A stretch of 64,000 bases of DNA from JACMLD01 sp047602295. GTDB taxonomy: Bacteria > Bacteroidota > Bacteroidia > Chitinophagales > Chitinophagaceae. This document shows, in pieces, positions 25,842 to 34,743 of the stretch. The notes beneath the pieces were generated by a model. It worked only from the letters and a program-made list of their open reading frames with translations, did no database searches and was not told the DNA's origin. Location of the stretch: assembly GCA_047602295.1 (NCBI GenBank), contig JASGHP010000001.1, positions 3,286,001 to 3,350,000 on the forward strand, given 5' to 3'. The position numbers were made by a program, and so were the translations under genes. Within the stretch, counting starts at the first letter, position 1. Every line of letters starts with the position of its first letter.

Positions 25842-26672
25842 TTATGCATCCTGGTATGACTGAAAAAGGGTGATGGCTTCCATGGCTTCTTTTACATCAT
25901 GCACACGCAGTATGCCTGCGCCATTTTGCAGGGCCAGTGTATTGAAAACCGTAGTGCCGTTAAGTGCCCTATCGGCGGTGGTGCCAAGTGTTTTGTACAC
26001 CATGCCTTTGCGTGAAAGGCCTGCCAGTATTGGTTTATCAAGTATGGCAAGCGCAGGCATGTTTTTCAATAATAGAAGATTGTGTGCAGTGGTTTTAGAA
26101 AATCCAAAACCAGGATCAATGATCACATCTTTTATCCCGGCTTTCTTACAGGCATCAATACGTTCTATAAAATAATCCAGTACAGACAGGGTTACATCAT
26201 CGTATTGGGCAAATTGCTGCATGGTTTGCGGAGTGCCTTGCATATGCATGCAAATAAAAGGGGTTTCCAATCGGCCAGTCGTTTCCAGCATTGCTTCATC
26301 CAGCTTTCCGCCACTGATATCATTTATAATGGATGCCCCCGTTGCAACAGCTTCTGCTGCCACATTAGAATAGAATGTATCTACCGAAATAACTGCTTCC
26401 GGAAACCGCTTGTGTAAAGCAGCAATAGGTTTTATGATGCGTGCTATTTCTTCTTCAGCACTTACTGCCACGCTGCCCGGGCGGGTGCTTTGCCCGCCAA
26501 TATCAAGTATGCTGGCGCCATCCAATAGCATTTGTTCGGCTTTGTAAAGTATAGCATCTTCAGACTGCTGGCGGCTGTTTTCAAAAAAAGAATCAGGTGT
26601 AATATTAATAATGCCCATTGCCAGTGGCCGGGTTGCTTGCAATAAATGTCCTTTACAATTGAGTGTAAACAT
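25842..26672 (-). CDS. folP: Dihydropteroate synthase
   Basis: From the ATG at 26672 the protein has 276 residues, the usual size. Pterin- and pABA-site motifs are present: MGIINITPDSFF near the N-terminus, LDIGGQSTRPGS, INDISGG, IDPGFGFSKT, and GLSRKGM. It joins dihydropterin pyrophosphate with p-aminobenzoate in folate synthesis and is the sulfonamide target. The longer frame from 26711 adds 13 residues without family similarity, so 26672 is preferred. It is divergent from the DUF1599 and DoxX genes, an arrangement I recall as common in Bacteroidota. Confidence 0.95.
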   Translation of the reverse strand: MFTLNCKGHLLQATRPLAMGIINITPDSFFENSRQQSEDAILYKAEQMLLDGASILDIGGQSTRPGSVAVSAEEEIARIIKPIAALHKRFPEAVISVDTFYSNVAAEAVATGASIINDISGGKLDEAMLETTGRLETPFICMHMQGTPQTMQQFAQYDDVTLSVLDYFIERIDACKKAGIKDVIIDPGFGFSKTTAHNLLLLKNMPALAILDKPILAGLSRKGMVYKTLGTTADRALNGTTVFNTLALQNGAGILRVHDVKEAMEAITLFQSYQDA

Positions 26673-26775
26673 TGGCCTTATAGTGTTAATTTTGACCGCT
26701 TTTAGTACCAAAGAATATTGGCGTAAAGATAATATTGTTTCAAGAAGCTTAACTGCACTTGCTTTGCGTCCGAAA

Positions 26776-26817
26776 AGTCTTTATACTAAATACTAAAATC
26801 TCTGTACTAAATTTAAT
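26776..26817 (+). repeat. Six-unit heptamer array (NTACTAA) before the DUF1599 gene
   Basis: Six adjacent 7-bp units (AGTCTTT, ATACTAA, ATACTAA, AATCTCT, GTACTAA, ATTTAAT) end 15 bases before the ATG at 26833. It is a pre-start array of the same kind as those at 63763-63825 and 28767-28829. Confidence 0.6.
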
Positions 26818-26832
26818 TTTCATTCATAACAG

Positions 26833-27378
26833 ATGAGTCAAACCAATCAACAGTATGATGTGGTAATTAATGGTTGCCGCGATACTTTTATTAAGAAGAC
26901 AAATGATTATGGAACTTCCTGGCGTGTATTGAGAACCATTTCTATTGTTGATCAGATTTTCATTAAAGCAAAACGTATCCGCACTATACAGGAAACCCGC
27001 TCGCAGAAAATTGGTGATGATATTGCTTCTGAATTCAAGGGCATTTTAAACTATGCTATCATTGGCAATATACAATTATCGCTTTCAAAAGATGAGCCGG
27101 AAGATTTGCCTTTAGAGAGGGTCGTGGCTTTATACAATGCGCAGGCTAAAAGCGCCAAAGATTTGATGCAGGATAAAAACCATGATTACGGAGAAGCCTG
27201 GAGGGATATGAGCCAGGAAAGTTTTACAGATCTTATTTTATCTAAGCTGCTGCGCATAAAGCAAATCATCAGCAATGATGGCAAAACCCTGGTAAGCGAA
27301 GGCATCGATGCCAATTATTTTGATATTATTAATTACGCGGCTTTTGCGCTTATATTAATTGGAGAAGGAAAACAGTAG
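26833..27378 (+). CDS. DUF1599 protein (nucleotide-modification-associated family)
   Basis: The 181-residue, mainly helical protein carries the DUF1599 motif twice: KTNDYGTSWRVLRTISIVDQ near residue 23 and KNHDYGEAWRDMSQESFTDL near residue 118. Each is followed by an ILNYA or IINYA helix. It is therefore an internal duplication. Families with this Lys-x-x-DYG-x-(S/A)W motif are thought to relate to nucleotide-handling all-alpha hydrolases, but no activity is proven. It lies between folP (divergent) and the DoxX gene, a neighbourhood I recall as conserved in Bacteroidota. A heptamer array begins on the last base of its stop codon. Confidence 0.85.
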   Translation: MSQTNQQYDVVINGCRDTFIKKTNDYGTSWRVLRTISIVDQIFIKAKRIRTIQETRSQKIGDDIASEFKGILNYAIIGNIQLSLSKDEPEDLPLERVVALYNAQAKSAKDLMQDKNHDYGEAWRDMSQESFTDLILSKLLRIKQIISNDGKTLVSEGIDANYFDIINYAAFALILIGEGKQ

Positions 27379-27412
27379 TAATTAGTAATTAATAATTAAA
27401 AATTAGTAATGC
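27378..27412 (+). repeat. Left five-unit heptamer array (GTAATTA)
   Basis: Five units (GTAATTA twice, ATAATTA, AAAATTA, GTAATGC) start on the last base of the DUF1599 stop codon. The 18-mer AATTAGTAATTAATAATT at 27380-27397 is identical to 37797-37814 and is exactly inverted at 27531-27548. Confidence 0.8.
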
Positions 27413-27529
27413 TGGAATTACGTTATGGTTGATTGTTAGCTTGACGTCTCAATGGCCAACAACAGGAAAAGGAGCTGGAAGAAATGTTGTTAGAAATTAA
27501 CTAATTGAATATTCTTTTATAAACGACTT

Positions 27530-27564
27530 AAATTATTAATTACTAATTGCTAATTACTAATTGA
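27530..27564 (+). repeat. Right five-unit heptamer array (TAATTAC), inverse of the left array
   Basis: Five units (AAATTAT, TAATTAC, TAATTGC, TAATTAC, TAATTGA) end 12 bases before the ATG at 27577. Together with 27378-27412 they enclose a 117-bp core with no open frame of note. Confidence 0.8.
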
Positions 27565-27576
27565 TACAAATTTGAT

Positions 27577-28701
27577 ATGAAACTATTGATCAACATAGCT
27601 AGAATAATTGTCGGTGTATTGTTTATCTTTTCTGGTTTGGTAAAAGCCAATGATCCGCTTGGGCTTAGCTATAAAATGCAGGAATTTTTTGAAGTATGGG
27701 GCTGGAGTTTTCTCAATGATTTTGCCTTATCATTTTCTGTGTTAATGATAGCGTTTGAAATTATTGCAGGTGTAGCTGTATTGCTGGGCTGGCGCATGAA
27801 ATTGTTTAGCTGGCTGCTGCTCTTGCTCATCATCTTTTTTACTTTTCTTACCGGTTATGCGGTGCTGTCTGGCAAAATACGTACCTGTGGCTGCTTTGGC
27901 GATTGCATACCACTTACGGCAGAGCAATCCTTTACCAAAGATCTTGTGCTAACAGCATTGATTGTGTTCCTGTTTATTTTTAAAGACAAAATTGTTCCAA
28001 TATTTTCTCCAAAAATCAGCGGCAGGATTTTGGTGCTAACTGTTTTATTTTCTTTTGCCATCCAGGGTTATGTATTCAAGCATTTACCAGTTGTAGATTG
28101 TCTCCCTTATAAAGTAGGTAAAAACCTGGCGCAGCAAATGAAAGTGCCAGCAGGTGCAATACCAGACAGCACAGTAATCACATTTGTTTACAACAAACAA
28201 GGAAAGGAAGTGGAGTTTACTTCAGATAAATTCCCAGAAGATTTTGATGACTCAATCTATCATTTTATTAAACGTTACGATAAGTTGGTTCGCAAGGGTA
28301 ATGCAGAACCGGCCATCAAAGATTTTTCGCTGGCCAGTCTTGATGGCAATGACAGTACTGCCGCTATTCTTTCACAGAAAGGAAAAGCAATATTCATTTT
28401 TGTAAAAGACAAAATGAATGCAGATTTTAATGCAAAATCTAACGAGCAGCTTAGACAAATACTTTCATATGCAGGCCAACAACAAATGCCTGTGTATGTT
28501 ATCACCAATACCAGGGAAGTAATACCTGAGTTTGCAAGCGCTACAAAAGCCAATGCAACTTTCTTCATGTGCGATGCAGTAGCAATAAAAACAGCGGCCC
28601 GCGCCAACCCAACTTTATACGCTTTGCAGGATGGAACTGTATTGGGCAAATGGTCGTTTGCAGATTTTGGAAAAGCTTTTAAAGTAATAAGTTCGAAGTA
28701 A
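27577..28701 (+). CDS. DoxX-like membrane protein with C-terminal thioredoxin-like domain (BT_3928 family)
   Basis: The 374-residue protein has four to five membrane helices up to about residue 165 in a DoxX/MauE-like arrangement (LFIFSGLVKANDPLGLSYKM). A cysteine motif RTCGCFGDC lies in a loop near residue 105. The soluble C-terminal half (about 190-370) resembles a thioredoxin fold, ending ARANPTLYALQDGTVLGKW, but without a CxxC pair. The group is known as BT_3928-like and is usually linked to folP and DUF1599 in Bacteroidota. A redox role at the inner membrane is plausible but unproven. The last seven codons lie within a heptamer array, so the C-terminal residues may be repeat-derived. Confidence 0.85.
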   Translation: MKLLINIARIIVGVLFIFSGLVKANDPLGLSYKMQEFFEVWGWSFLNDFALSFSVLMIAFEIIAGVAVLLGWRMKLFSWLLLLLIIFFTFLTGYAVLSGKIRTCGCFGDCIPLTAEQSFTKDLVLTALIVFLFIFKDKIVPIFSPKISGRILVLTVLFSFAIQGYVFKHLPVVDCLPYKVGKNLAQQMKVPAGAIPDSTVITFVYNKQGKEVEFTSDKFPEDFDDSIYHFIKRYDKLVRKGNAEPAIKDFSLASLDGNDSTAAILSQKGKAIFIFVKDKMNADFNAKSNEQLRQILSYAGQQQMPVYVITNTREVIPEFASATKANATFFMCDAVAIKTAARANPTLYALQDGTVLGKWSFADFGKAFKVISSK

Positions 28702-28713
28702 TAAGTGGTAAGT
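28679..28713 (+). repeat. Five-unit heptamer array (NNTAAGT) overlapping a gene's 3' end
   Basis: The units TTAAAGT, AATAAGT, TCGAAGT, AATAAGT and GGTAAGT run through the last seven codons and the stop (28699-28701) of the DoxX-like gene and 12 bases beyond. The partner array in inverse orientation is at 28767-28829. Confidence 0.75.
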
Positions 28714-28766
28714 TGCTTTTGTGCTGCTTGCTGCTACAGTGGATACGACGATTTTGTGGTTGAGAA

Positions 28767-28829
28767 ACTTAAAACTTATAACATATCACTTACAACTTAA
28801 AACCTACAACTTAAAACTTATAACTTGTT
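28767..28829 (+). repeat. Nine-unit heptamer array (ACTTANA) containing a start codon
   Basis: Nine uninterrupted 7-bp units follow the consensus ACTTANA (ACTTAAA occurs three times, ACTTATA twice). The ninth unit, ACTTGTT, contains the TTG start codon (28825-28827) of the permease gene. Confidence 0.85.
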
Positions 28830-29874
28830 AAACTACATCACAAGAAAATTACTGTATGGTTTGCTGGTAATGGCGGGTGTAGTGGTATTGGTTTTTTTTC
28901 TTTTCCAGGGTTTTGGAGATCCTTCAAGATTGATCATTGGCCAAAGGGCAGATGCTGCCACGCAGGAAAATATTCGCAAAGAACTCTATCTTGATCAACC
29001 TAAATGGAAGCAGTTTCTTTTTTATGTAAATGATGTTTCCCCTGTTAGTTTTTATTCAAAAGAAAGTATCCAGCAAAAAAAGATTGGAGGGTTACAGGTT
29101 GGAGGAAATACAAAGCTTGTAATAAAAGCACCTTACCTGCGGCGCTCTTATCAAACAAAAAAAGAAGTATGGGTTGTATTGATGGAGGCTTTGCCCGGTA
29201 CATTGCTATTGGCAATTGCAGCTATGGCTTTTGCAGTGGTGCTAGGTGTTTTGTTGGGCGTTGTTGCTGCCATAAACAAAGGCACATGGCTGGATAGTTC
29301 TTCCATATTTGCAGGTATCATCGGAATTTCAGCGCCGTCTTTTTTTATGGGTATTATTATAGCCTATGTGTTTGGTTTTTTATTAAGCCAATACACAGGT
29401 TTGCACATGGCGGGCAGTTGGTTCAATTTGAACGAAGTTACCGGTGCAAAAGAAATAACACTAAGCAATTTGATTTTGCCTACTATAACATTAGGCATAC
29501 GTCCATTAGCCATCATTAGCCAGCTTACGAGAAGCACCATGCTGGATACGCTTAACCAGGACTATATAAGAACAGCTTATGCAAAAGGGTTGGGCAAAAG
29601 AACTGTTATCTGGAAACATGCTTTGCGTAATTCTCTCAACCCGGTAATTACAGCAGTTACAGGTTGGTTTGCAGAATTACTGGCCGGTGCTTTTTTTGTT
29701 GAATATATTTTTGGTTGGAAGGGTATTGGCAAAACAACAGTTGATGCATTGGAGAAACTGGATTTCCCGGTGGTAATGGGTTCTGTATTGGTAAGCGCCG
29801 CATTTTTTATTCTTATAAATATACTGGCAGATTTATTATATGGAGTAATAGACCCCCGCGTGAGATTGCAATAA
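28825..29874 (+). CDS. OppB/DppB-like ABC transporter permease
   Basis: The 349-residue inner-membrane protein has an N-terminal helix followed by the oppB-type motif GFGDPSRLIIGQRA. A periplasmic insertion spans about residues 55-110, and five further helices follow. The EAA loop that contacts the ATPase is seen as TAYAKGLGKRTVIWKHALRN, and the C-terminus ends LYGVIDPRVRL. The family imports peptides or nickel with a second permease, ATPases and a binding protein; none of these is in the window. The TTG start is required to keep the first membrane helix and lies within a heptamer array. Substrate unknown. Confidence 0.88.
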   Translation: MLNYITRKLLYGLLVMAGVVVLVFFLFQGFGDPSRLIIGQRADAATQENIRKELYLDQPKWKQFLFYVNDVSPVSFYSKESIQQKKIGGLQVGGNTKLVIKAPYLRRSYQTKKEVWVVLMEALPGTLLLAIAAMAFAVVLGVLLGVVAAINKGTWLDSSSIFAGIIGISAPSFFMGIIIAYVFGFLLSQYTGLHMAGSWFNLNEVTGAKEITLSNLILPTITLGIRPLAIISQLTRSTMLDTLNQDYIRTAYAKGLGKRTVIWKHALRNSLNPVITAVTGWFAELLAGAFFVEYIFGWKGIGKTTVDALEKLDFPVVMGSVLVSAAFFILINILADLLYGVIDPRVRLQ

Positions 29875-29878
29875 AATC

Positions 29879-29947
29879 GAACGTAGATTGCTATGATTTA
29901 ACTGGTTTTATCATAAATCTATCTTCACAATCATAAAATCTGCGTTC
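29879..29947. repeat. Inverted repeat between convergent genes
   Basis: GAACGTAGATT (29879-29889) pairs with AATCTGCGTTC (29937-29947) at 10 of 11 positions. Inner GATTT/AAATC words give further pairing. It may be a bidirectional terminator or a dispersed palindrome between the permease and the large TPR gene. Confidence 0.5.
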
Positions 29948-29967
29948 TATTGCAAGTGATTCAACAA

Positions 29968-32900
29968 TCATTTCATCACACCCAGGCTGGTAGAAGTAGA
30001 AAGATTGTCCACGGCATTTTTATCCATTTCAATAGACCCGAGTTTAAGTCTGGTAATATCTTTCAGGAACAGTCCTACCACCATAAATACCAAAGCTCCA
30101 AAGGTGAAAAAACCGTAGGAAAGCTCTGAAATATTTTCTCTTACATCTATCTGTGTTGTGTTCATAACAGAAGAGGGGAGCTGCTCAAGGTATTTCTCTG
30201 GCAACACTTCACCCAACTTGTCCTGGAACTCTTCTACTGTGCTAAAATTATCATTGCCCCATGAACTCAGTTTAGGCCCAACGGAATCTATAGGGTGATT
30301 GGCCATGTAAGCAGCTAGTTCTTTTTTATTGAGACTGTAAATGTCTTTTTTCTGGTAACGGTTGAAATAAAATACATACTGCACTACACCAAAAATCAAT
30401 ACTGCCATAACAAAAATGAAAAGCGGTGCAGCCTTCTTTACAGAGAAAGAAGAATAAATGCGCTCTTTTATTTTTTTAATAGCTTTCTGAGCTTTAAAAA
30501 ATTCATCCTGCTCTGCGTGTATGCTTTTAAAATCTTTTTCTGCACTTTGCAATAATAATAAATCAAGCCCTTTCTTCATTTCAAATAAACGCACTTTAGT
30601 ATAACCCAGAGAATAATTAACAGCACTTTTTTCAGCATCGTTGATGCGTTTTGAAACCTTGTCGTCGCTTTTGCTTAAGTTAAGTGCTTTTTCAAACAAA
30701 GCTTTTGCTTTAGAGAAATACTCCTCTGATTGGTTAGTATCTTTTTCTTCCATTGATTTATCGCCAAAAGTCTTGTAGCATTCGCCCAAACCCATATGCG
30801 CATCTATATAAAAAGGAGTGTTCTTTAATATTTTCTGGAAGACCGATTCCGCCTGCTCATACATTTCAGCTTTTCTGTAAGCATCGCCCAGGTTGCTTTG
30901 TACATTCAGGTCGTCGGGATCAAGCATAGCCGCCTTTTTAAAATTAGCGATGGCTTCTTTGTATTGTTCCATACGGGCTTGAGCCACGCCCAATCCGGTA
31001 AAGCCCCTTACAAACTGGGCGTCTTTTTCCAGCGATTTTTTAAATTGATCACCGGCTTCCTCATACATTTCCATACTAAGATAAAATTCTCCCAACTCTG
31101 CCAGGTTAAACTTGGTGGCTTTGCGTGCTATATCTTTTTTCAAAATTTCCACTCCTGTACCAAAAGCGTCCAGCATTTTAATATGCCATTCGTTTTTAAT
31201 GGCATGAAAAGTATCATCGCTGCCATTGTCGTGCATTTGTTGTTTGCGTTGCTGGTAAAGCCTGATCAGTGAAAGATAAGCAGGAGTATAGTTTTTGTCG
31301 GAAGCAATCGCTTTGAGATACATTTTTTCAATCCGGTCGTAGTCCTGGCTTTGCAGTGAATAGGTTAAAATTTCTCCGCAATAAAATGCCTTAAATGCAA
31401 TATCCGGATCTTCTCCTCCTTCAATAGTGTCAGCGTAGATATCCACTACTGTATTCCATTGTTTGCGTGCAGTCTGGAAATCGCCCAGTTTTTCATATAT
31501 CCATGCTTTGTTGTGCAAGGCAAATACAAATTGCGGCTCTAGTTTCAATGCATCATCGTATGCTTTCAGTGCTTTGCCATAAGCAAGGCTATCGAGGTAG
31601 GCATTACCCAGTTCATAATATTTTCTTGCTTCTTTTATTCCGGCATTGCAGGCGTTGTTCAATATTTCAACGGCTTCGCCATAGCGCCTTCTATCCAGCA
31701 TAAAGTAAGCGTAATTGTAATAGCCGTATTCGTAATCAGGATATTTAATAATTGTTTCCTTAAAAGCAGATACTGCATCATCTGCTTTCTCCATTTCTGA
31801 AAACAAAATTGCTTTATCAACCAGGTATTCCGGGGAGATGTATTTCAGTTCAAACGCTTTGTTATAACTCTCCAGGGAATGTTCAAAATCTTGCAGGCGT
31901 TGTTGTGTTTGCGCCAGCCTGTATACAGTTTCGCCATCCGGGGTTGTTTGTCTTTTTAATAAGTCTTGCAAATAGGTTTCAAGTTCTTTAAATCTTCTCT
32001 GGTTATTATACACAAGACAGATTTTATAAACAGCGGCGCCATTCAGCAAATCAATTTCCACGCATTTATTCAAGTCCGACATCATTCCTGTTTCTTCACC
32101 CATTTTTTCAAGTAAGAGGGCCCGGTTGTAATATGCCTGAACGTAATCTGCTTTTTTCTGAATGGAAAGTGTATAAAATTCTTTGGCAGCAGCGTATTGT
32201 TTTAATTTTTCAAAAGCAAAAGCCTTGTTATTGTATGCTGCATGAAGGAGAGTATAATCAGGATATTCCAATACCTTGTCGTAAAGTTGTATGGAGGTTG
32301 TGTAATCTTTTAATTCAAAAGTTGCAAAAGCCTGTTCAAAATAATTGCCCGCAGTTTTCTGTCCTTTATCAATCTGATTTTTATAAAGATTTACAATAGC
32401 CTGCCAGTTTTTTTCTCTCTTATATATCTCTTTCAGATTGCTTACAGAAAGCGCATAAGTTTCATTAATTGCCAGCGCAGATTGATAACATTGTTTGGCT
32501 TCTTCTATTTTCCCCAGTTCCTCGTAACAAGCACCCATATTATGGAAAGCAACATAGTCGCCCGGATTTAATTCCAGCTCCTTCTTAAAGTCGGCAACAG
32601 CAGCTTCAGTTTCATTAAGCTTTAGTTTAGCAAATGCGAGCTTGAATAAATGGAACGGGTTTTCCGGGAACAAATCATGGAGTTTTTTAAATACTTCTTT
32701 TGCGGTTGAATAATCTTCTTTTTCCATCAGCATAGCATAAAGCAATTCTGCAGTATTGCTGTCCGACGGATATATCTCAAGCATCCTCTTCAGATTGCTT
32801 GTTGATAATGCAATAAACTCCGGGTTTGTTAAAAGCTTTTGCATATTGGCAATAGCTGTAGGATGCGCGGTAATAAAATTGCTAACGTCTTCTACTACCT

Positions 32901-33111
32901 TGTCTCTTTCTTCACTAGGCCCTCCCATTTGCTCGTATTGTGCCATCAGGTAGAGGTTGTAATTTTTTACCAATGGCATTAGTTGATCTATGTCGTTGCC
33001 TTCTAATCCTTTTTTAAAAAGTTCGGCAGCATCTTTTAAATCTTTAAGTAGATCGTGGGGGTTTGTTGTTATGGCGTTACCTGGCTGAGGTGTGGTGTTG
33101 GTATCTGGCAT
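29968..33111 (-). CDS. Large TPR-repeat protein with C-terminal membrane segments
   Basis: The 1047-residue protein is a solenoid of roughly twenty TPR units from about residue 55 to 850 (examples: YVAFHNMGACYEELGKIEEA and LNVQSNLGDAYRKAEMYEQA). Then come two membrane segments (about 900-920, APLFIFVMAVLIFGVVQYVF, and about 1000-1020) and a short C-terminal tail. No signal peptide is present, so the TPR part is probably cytoplasmic and anchored to the inner membrane. TPR solenoids bind proteins, but the partner is not evident. The gene is monocistronic and convergent with the permease gene. It could be an assembly scaffold, but that is a guess. Confidence 0.82.
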   Translation of the reverse strand: MPDTNTTPQPGNAITTNPHDLLKDLKDAAELFKKGLEGNDIDQLMPLVKNYNLYLMAQYEQMGGPSEERDKVVEDVSNFITAHPTAIANMQKLLTNPEFIALSTSNLKRMLEIYPSDSNTAELLYAMLMEKEDYSTAKEVFKKLHDLFPENPFHLFKLAFAKLKLNETEAAVADFKKELELNPGDYVAFHNMGACYEELGKIEEAKQCYQSALAINETYALSVSNLKEIYKREKNWQAIVNLYKNQIDKGQKTAGNYFEQAFATFELKDYTTSIQLYDKVLEYPDYTLLHAAYNNKAFAFEKLKQYAAAKEFYTLSIQKKADYVQAYYNRALLLEKMGEETGMMSDLNKCVEIDLLNGAAVYKICLVYNNQRRFKELETYLQDLLKRQTTPDGETVYRLAQTQQRLQDFEHSLESYNKAFELKYISPEYLVDKAILFSEMEKADDAVSAFKETIIKYPDYEYGYYNYAYFMLDRRRYGEAVEILNNACNAGIKEARKYYELGNAYLDSLAYGKALKAYDDALKLEPQFVFALHNKAWIYEKLGDFQTARKQWNTVVDIYADTIEGGEDPDIAFKAFYCGEILTYSLQSQDYDRIEKMYLKAIASDKNYTPAYLSLIRLYQQRKQQMHDNGSDDTFHAIKNEWHIKMLDAFGTGVEILKKDIARKATKFNLAELGEFYLSMEMYEEAGDQFKKSLEKDAQFVRGFTGLGVAQARMEQYKEAIANFKKAAMLDPDDLNVQSNLGDAYRKAEMYEQAESVFQKILKNTPFYIDAHMGLGECYKTFGDKSMEEKDTNQSEEYFSKAKALFEKALNLSKSDDKVSKRINDAEKSAVNYSLGYTKVRLFEMKKGLDLLLLQSAEKDFKSIHAEQDEFFKAQKAIKKIKERIYSSFSVKKAAPLFIFVMAVLIFGVVQYVFYFNRYQKKDIYSLNKKELAAYMANHPIDSVGPKLSSWGNDNFSTVEEFQDKLGEVLPEKYLEQLPSSVMNTTQIDVRENISELSYGFFTFGALVFMVVGLFLKDITRLKLGSIEMDKNAVDNLSTSTSLGVMK

Positions 33112-33253
33112 AGCAGCGGTGTTTACAGGTTAAAAGCATATAAATTTACAAAACTGCTTTCACCTATAAATACTACAAATAGAGTATTTAAAGAAGGGCC
33201 GAAGCTGGCTTTTTATACCAAGAAAAAGGGGAGTGGTTCTCTCTGTAATTTGG

Positions 33254-33535
33254 TTAATTGATGATTACTTCTTTGATTACATTTTCTTTCAAAGCTTCAT
33301 TCACCCGCAATATGATATTTTCTTTCTGAAACATCAGCTCTTGTTTAAGTGGAGCCACTTTGGTGCTGATGTAAAGTTTATTGCCGTAGATTTTTATACT
33401 GTCTGTGTATTTGGCAATGGTTTTACCCATTAGCTGTTCCCAGATATCGGTGATCTGCAAAGCCTGTATGTCGCCATTAAGGCGGCTGCTACGCAGAAAT
33501 TTTTTCATTGCATCACCAAGGGAATATTCACTCAT
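33254..33535 (-). CDS. DUF721 (DciA-like) protein
   Basis: The 93-residue protein matches DUF721, with IWEQLMGKTIAKYTDSIKIYGNKLYI and a VAPLKQEL segment typical of the KH-like fold. DciA-type DUF721 proteins in other bacteria load the replicative helicase; smaller DUF721 members such as this are common next to recF in Bacteroidota, fitting a DNA-replication or repair role. It lies downstream of recF on the minus strand, separated by a nine-unit heptamer array that ends 8 bases before its ATG. Confidence 0.85.
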   Translation of the reverse strand: MSEYSLGDAMKKFLRSSRLNGDIQALQITDIWEQLMGKTIAKYTDSIKIYGNKLYISTKVAPLKQELMFQKENIILRVNEALKENVIKEVIIN

Positions 33536-33542
33536 AGTTAGT

Positions 33543-33610
33543 GCAAAGTTATAGGTTTTAAGTGGTAAGTTTTAAGTATGGTTATAAGTTATAAGTTTTA
33601 AGTGGTAAGT
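33543..33610 (-). repeat. Nine-unit heptamer array between recF and the DUF721 gene
   Basis: On the plus strand the units read NNTAAGT (for example TTTAAGT three times and GGTAAGT and TATAAGT twice each), with a 5-base interruption at 33578-33582. In the transcribed direction the array reads ACTTANN just before the DUF721 start, the same word and orientation as the array before the permease gene at 28767-28829. Confidence 0.8.
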
Positions 33611-33651
33611 AAGGAAACGGATCAACTGGTCAACCAATTAACTGCTACTCG

Positions 33652-34743
33652 CTAGCTCTTCAGCTCAATTACCTGGTAAGCGACATTCAATTCTTTCAGC
33701 GAAGCATTCAGCCGGTCGCAATGTGTATCTGTTATAAATACCTGGCCTTTGTTTTCAACACATACTTTGTTCAATAGCTGATGCATTCGCTGTGCATCCA
33801 GTTTTTCAAAAACATCGTCCAGCAATAAAAAAGGAGGAAAGCCTTTGTTTTCTTTCAGGATATCAAACTCTGCCAGCTTTAATGCAAACAATAAACTCTT
33901 GCGCTGTCCCTGAGAAGCAATTGATTTAAAAGCAGCATCTTCTAAAGCAAAATATAGATCGTCTCTATGTATGCCTTGCGTGGTTCTTTGCAATAAAATG
34001 TCTTTATCTCTTGTTTGTTGCAAAAGTTGAGGATAGGCAGTTTGCAGTAAAGGGCTTTCATATGCTATAGAGATATTCTCCTGCCTGCCGGCTATCTCTT
34101 CATAAAACGTTTGCACCAGTGGCGCCAGTTTTTGCAGGAAGATTACTCTTTGTTCAAAAACATAATTGCCATGTTGTATTAATTGATTGTCGTATACATC
34201 CAGCAATTGTTTATCGGCCCCGCGGTTAGGCTGTAGACTTTTGAGGTAACTGTTTCTTTGCTGTAATGTTTTATTGTAACTCATTAGTTGCTGCAAGTAG
34301 CGGGCATCAAGCTGACATAATAATGCATCAATAAAACGGCGGCGTTCTTCGCTGGTGCCTGTTATCATTTGTACATCGTCTGGTGCTATAAAAACACAGG
34401 GCAACTTACCAATATGCTGGGCAAACTTGTCATACGGTTCTCCATCTAATAAAAATTCTTTTTTACCAGTCTCCCGCAAAATGCAAATTACTTCCGCTGT
34501 TTCTTGCCCGGGTACGCTAACATTCCCTGCCAGGCGAAAACCCTGTGCGCCATTCAATACATGCTGTGCGTCTGTTTTACCAAAATAGCTTTTTGTAAAA
34601 CACAGGTAATGGATAGCATCCAGCAAATTGGTTTTGCCGATGCCATTGCTACCGCAGATTCCTACAATTCTTTCTGTAAAAGAAAAATTTGCCTGTGCGT
34701 AGTTTTTAAATTGAAGAAGTGATATGGAGTGAAGTTGCAGCAA
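33652..34743 (-). CDS. recF: DNA replication and repair protein RecF
   Basis: From the TTG at 34743 the protein has 363 residues, the usual RecF length. It starts LQLHSISLLQFKNYAQANFSF, with Walker A in GSNGIGKTNLLDAIHYLCF, a signature-like SQGQRKSLLFALKLAEF, and Walker B in FLLLDDVFEKLD. RecF loads RecA at gaps together with RecO and RecR. The longer frame from 34836 adds 31 residues lacking RecF similarity, so the TTG is preferred. DUF721 follows on the same strand. The fold is intact. Confidence 0.93.
   Translation of the reverse strand: MLQLHSISLLQFKNYAQANFSFTERIVGICGSNGIGKTNLLDAIHYLCFTKSYFGKTDAQHVLNGAQGFRLAGNVSVPGQETAEVICILRETGKKEFLLDGEPYDKFAQHIGKLPCVFIAPDDVQMITGTSEERRRFIDALLCQLDARYLQQLMSYNKTLQQRNSYLKSLQPNRGADKQLLDVYDNQLIQHGNYVFEQRVIFLQKLAPLVQTFYEEIAGRQENISIAYESPLLQTAYPQLLQQTRDKDILLQRTTQGIHRDDLYFALEDAAFKSIASQGQRKSLLFALKLAEFDILKENKGFPPFLLLDDVFEKLDAQRMHQLLNKVCVENKGQVFITDTHCDRLNASLKELNVAYQVIELKS

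Noticed and set aside
28825..29874. Complete peptide ABC transporter operon
   Set aside because: Only one permease is present; no ATPase, binding protein or second permease is nearby.
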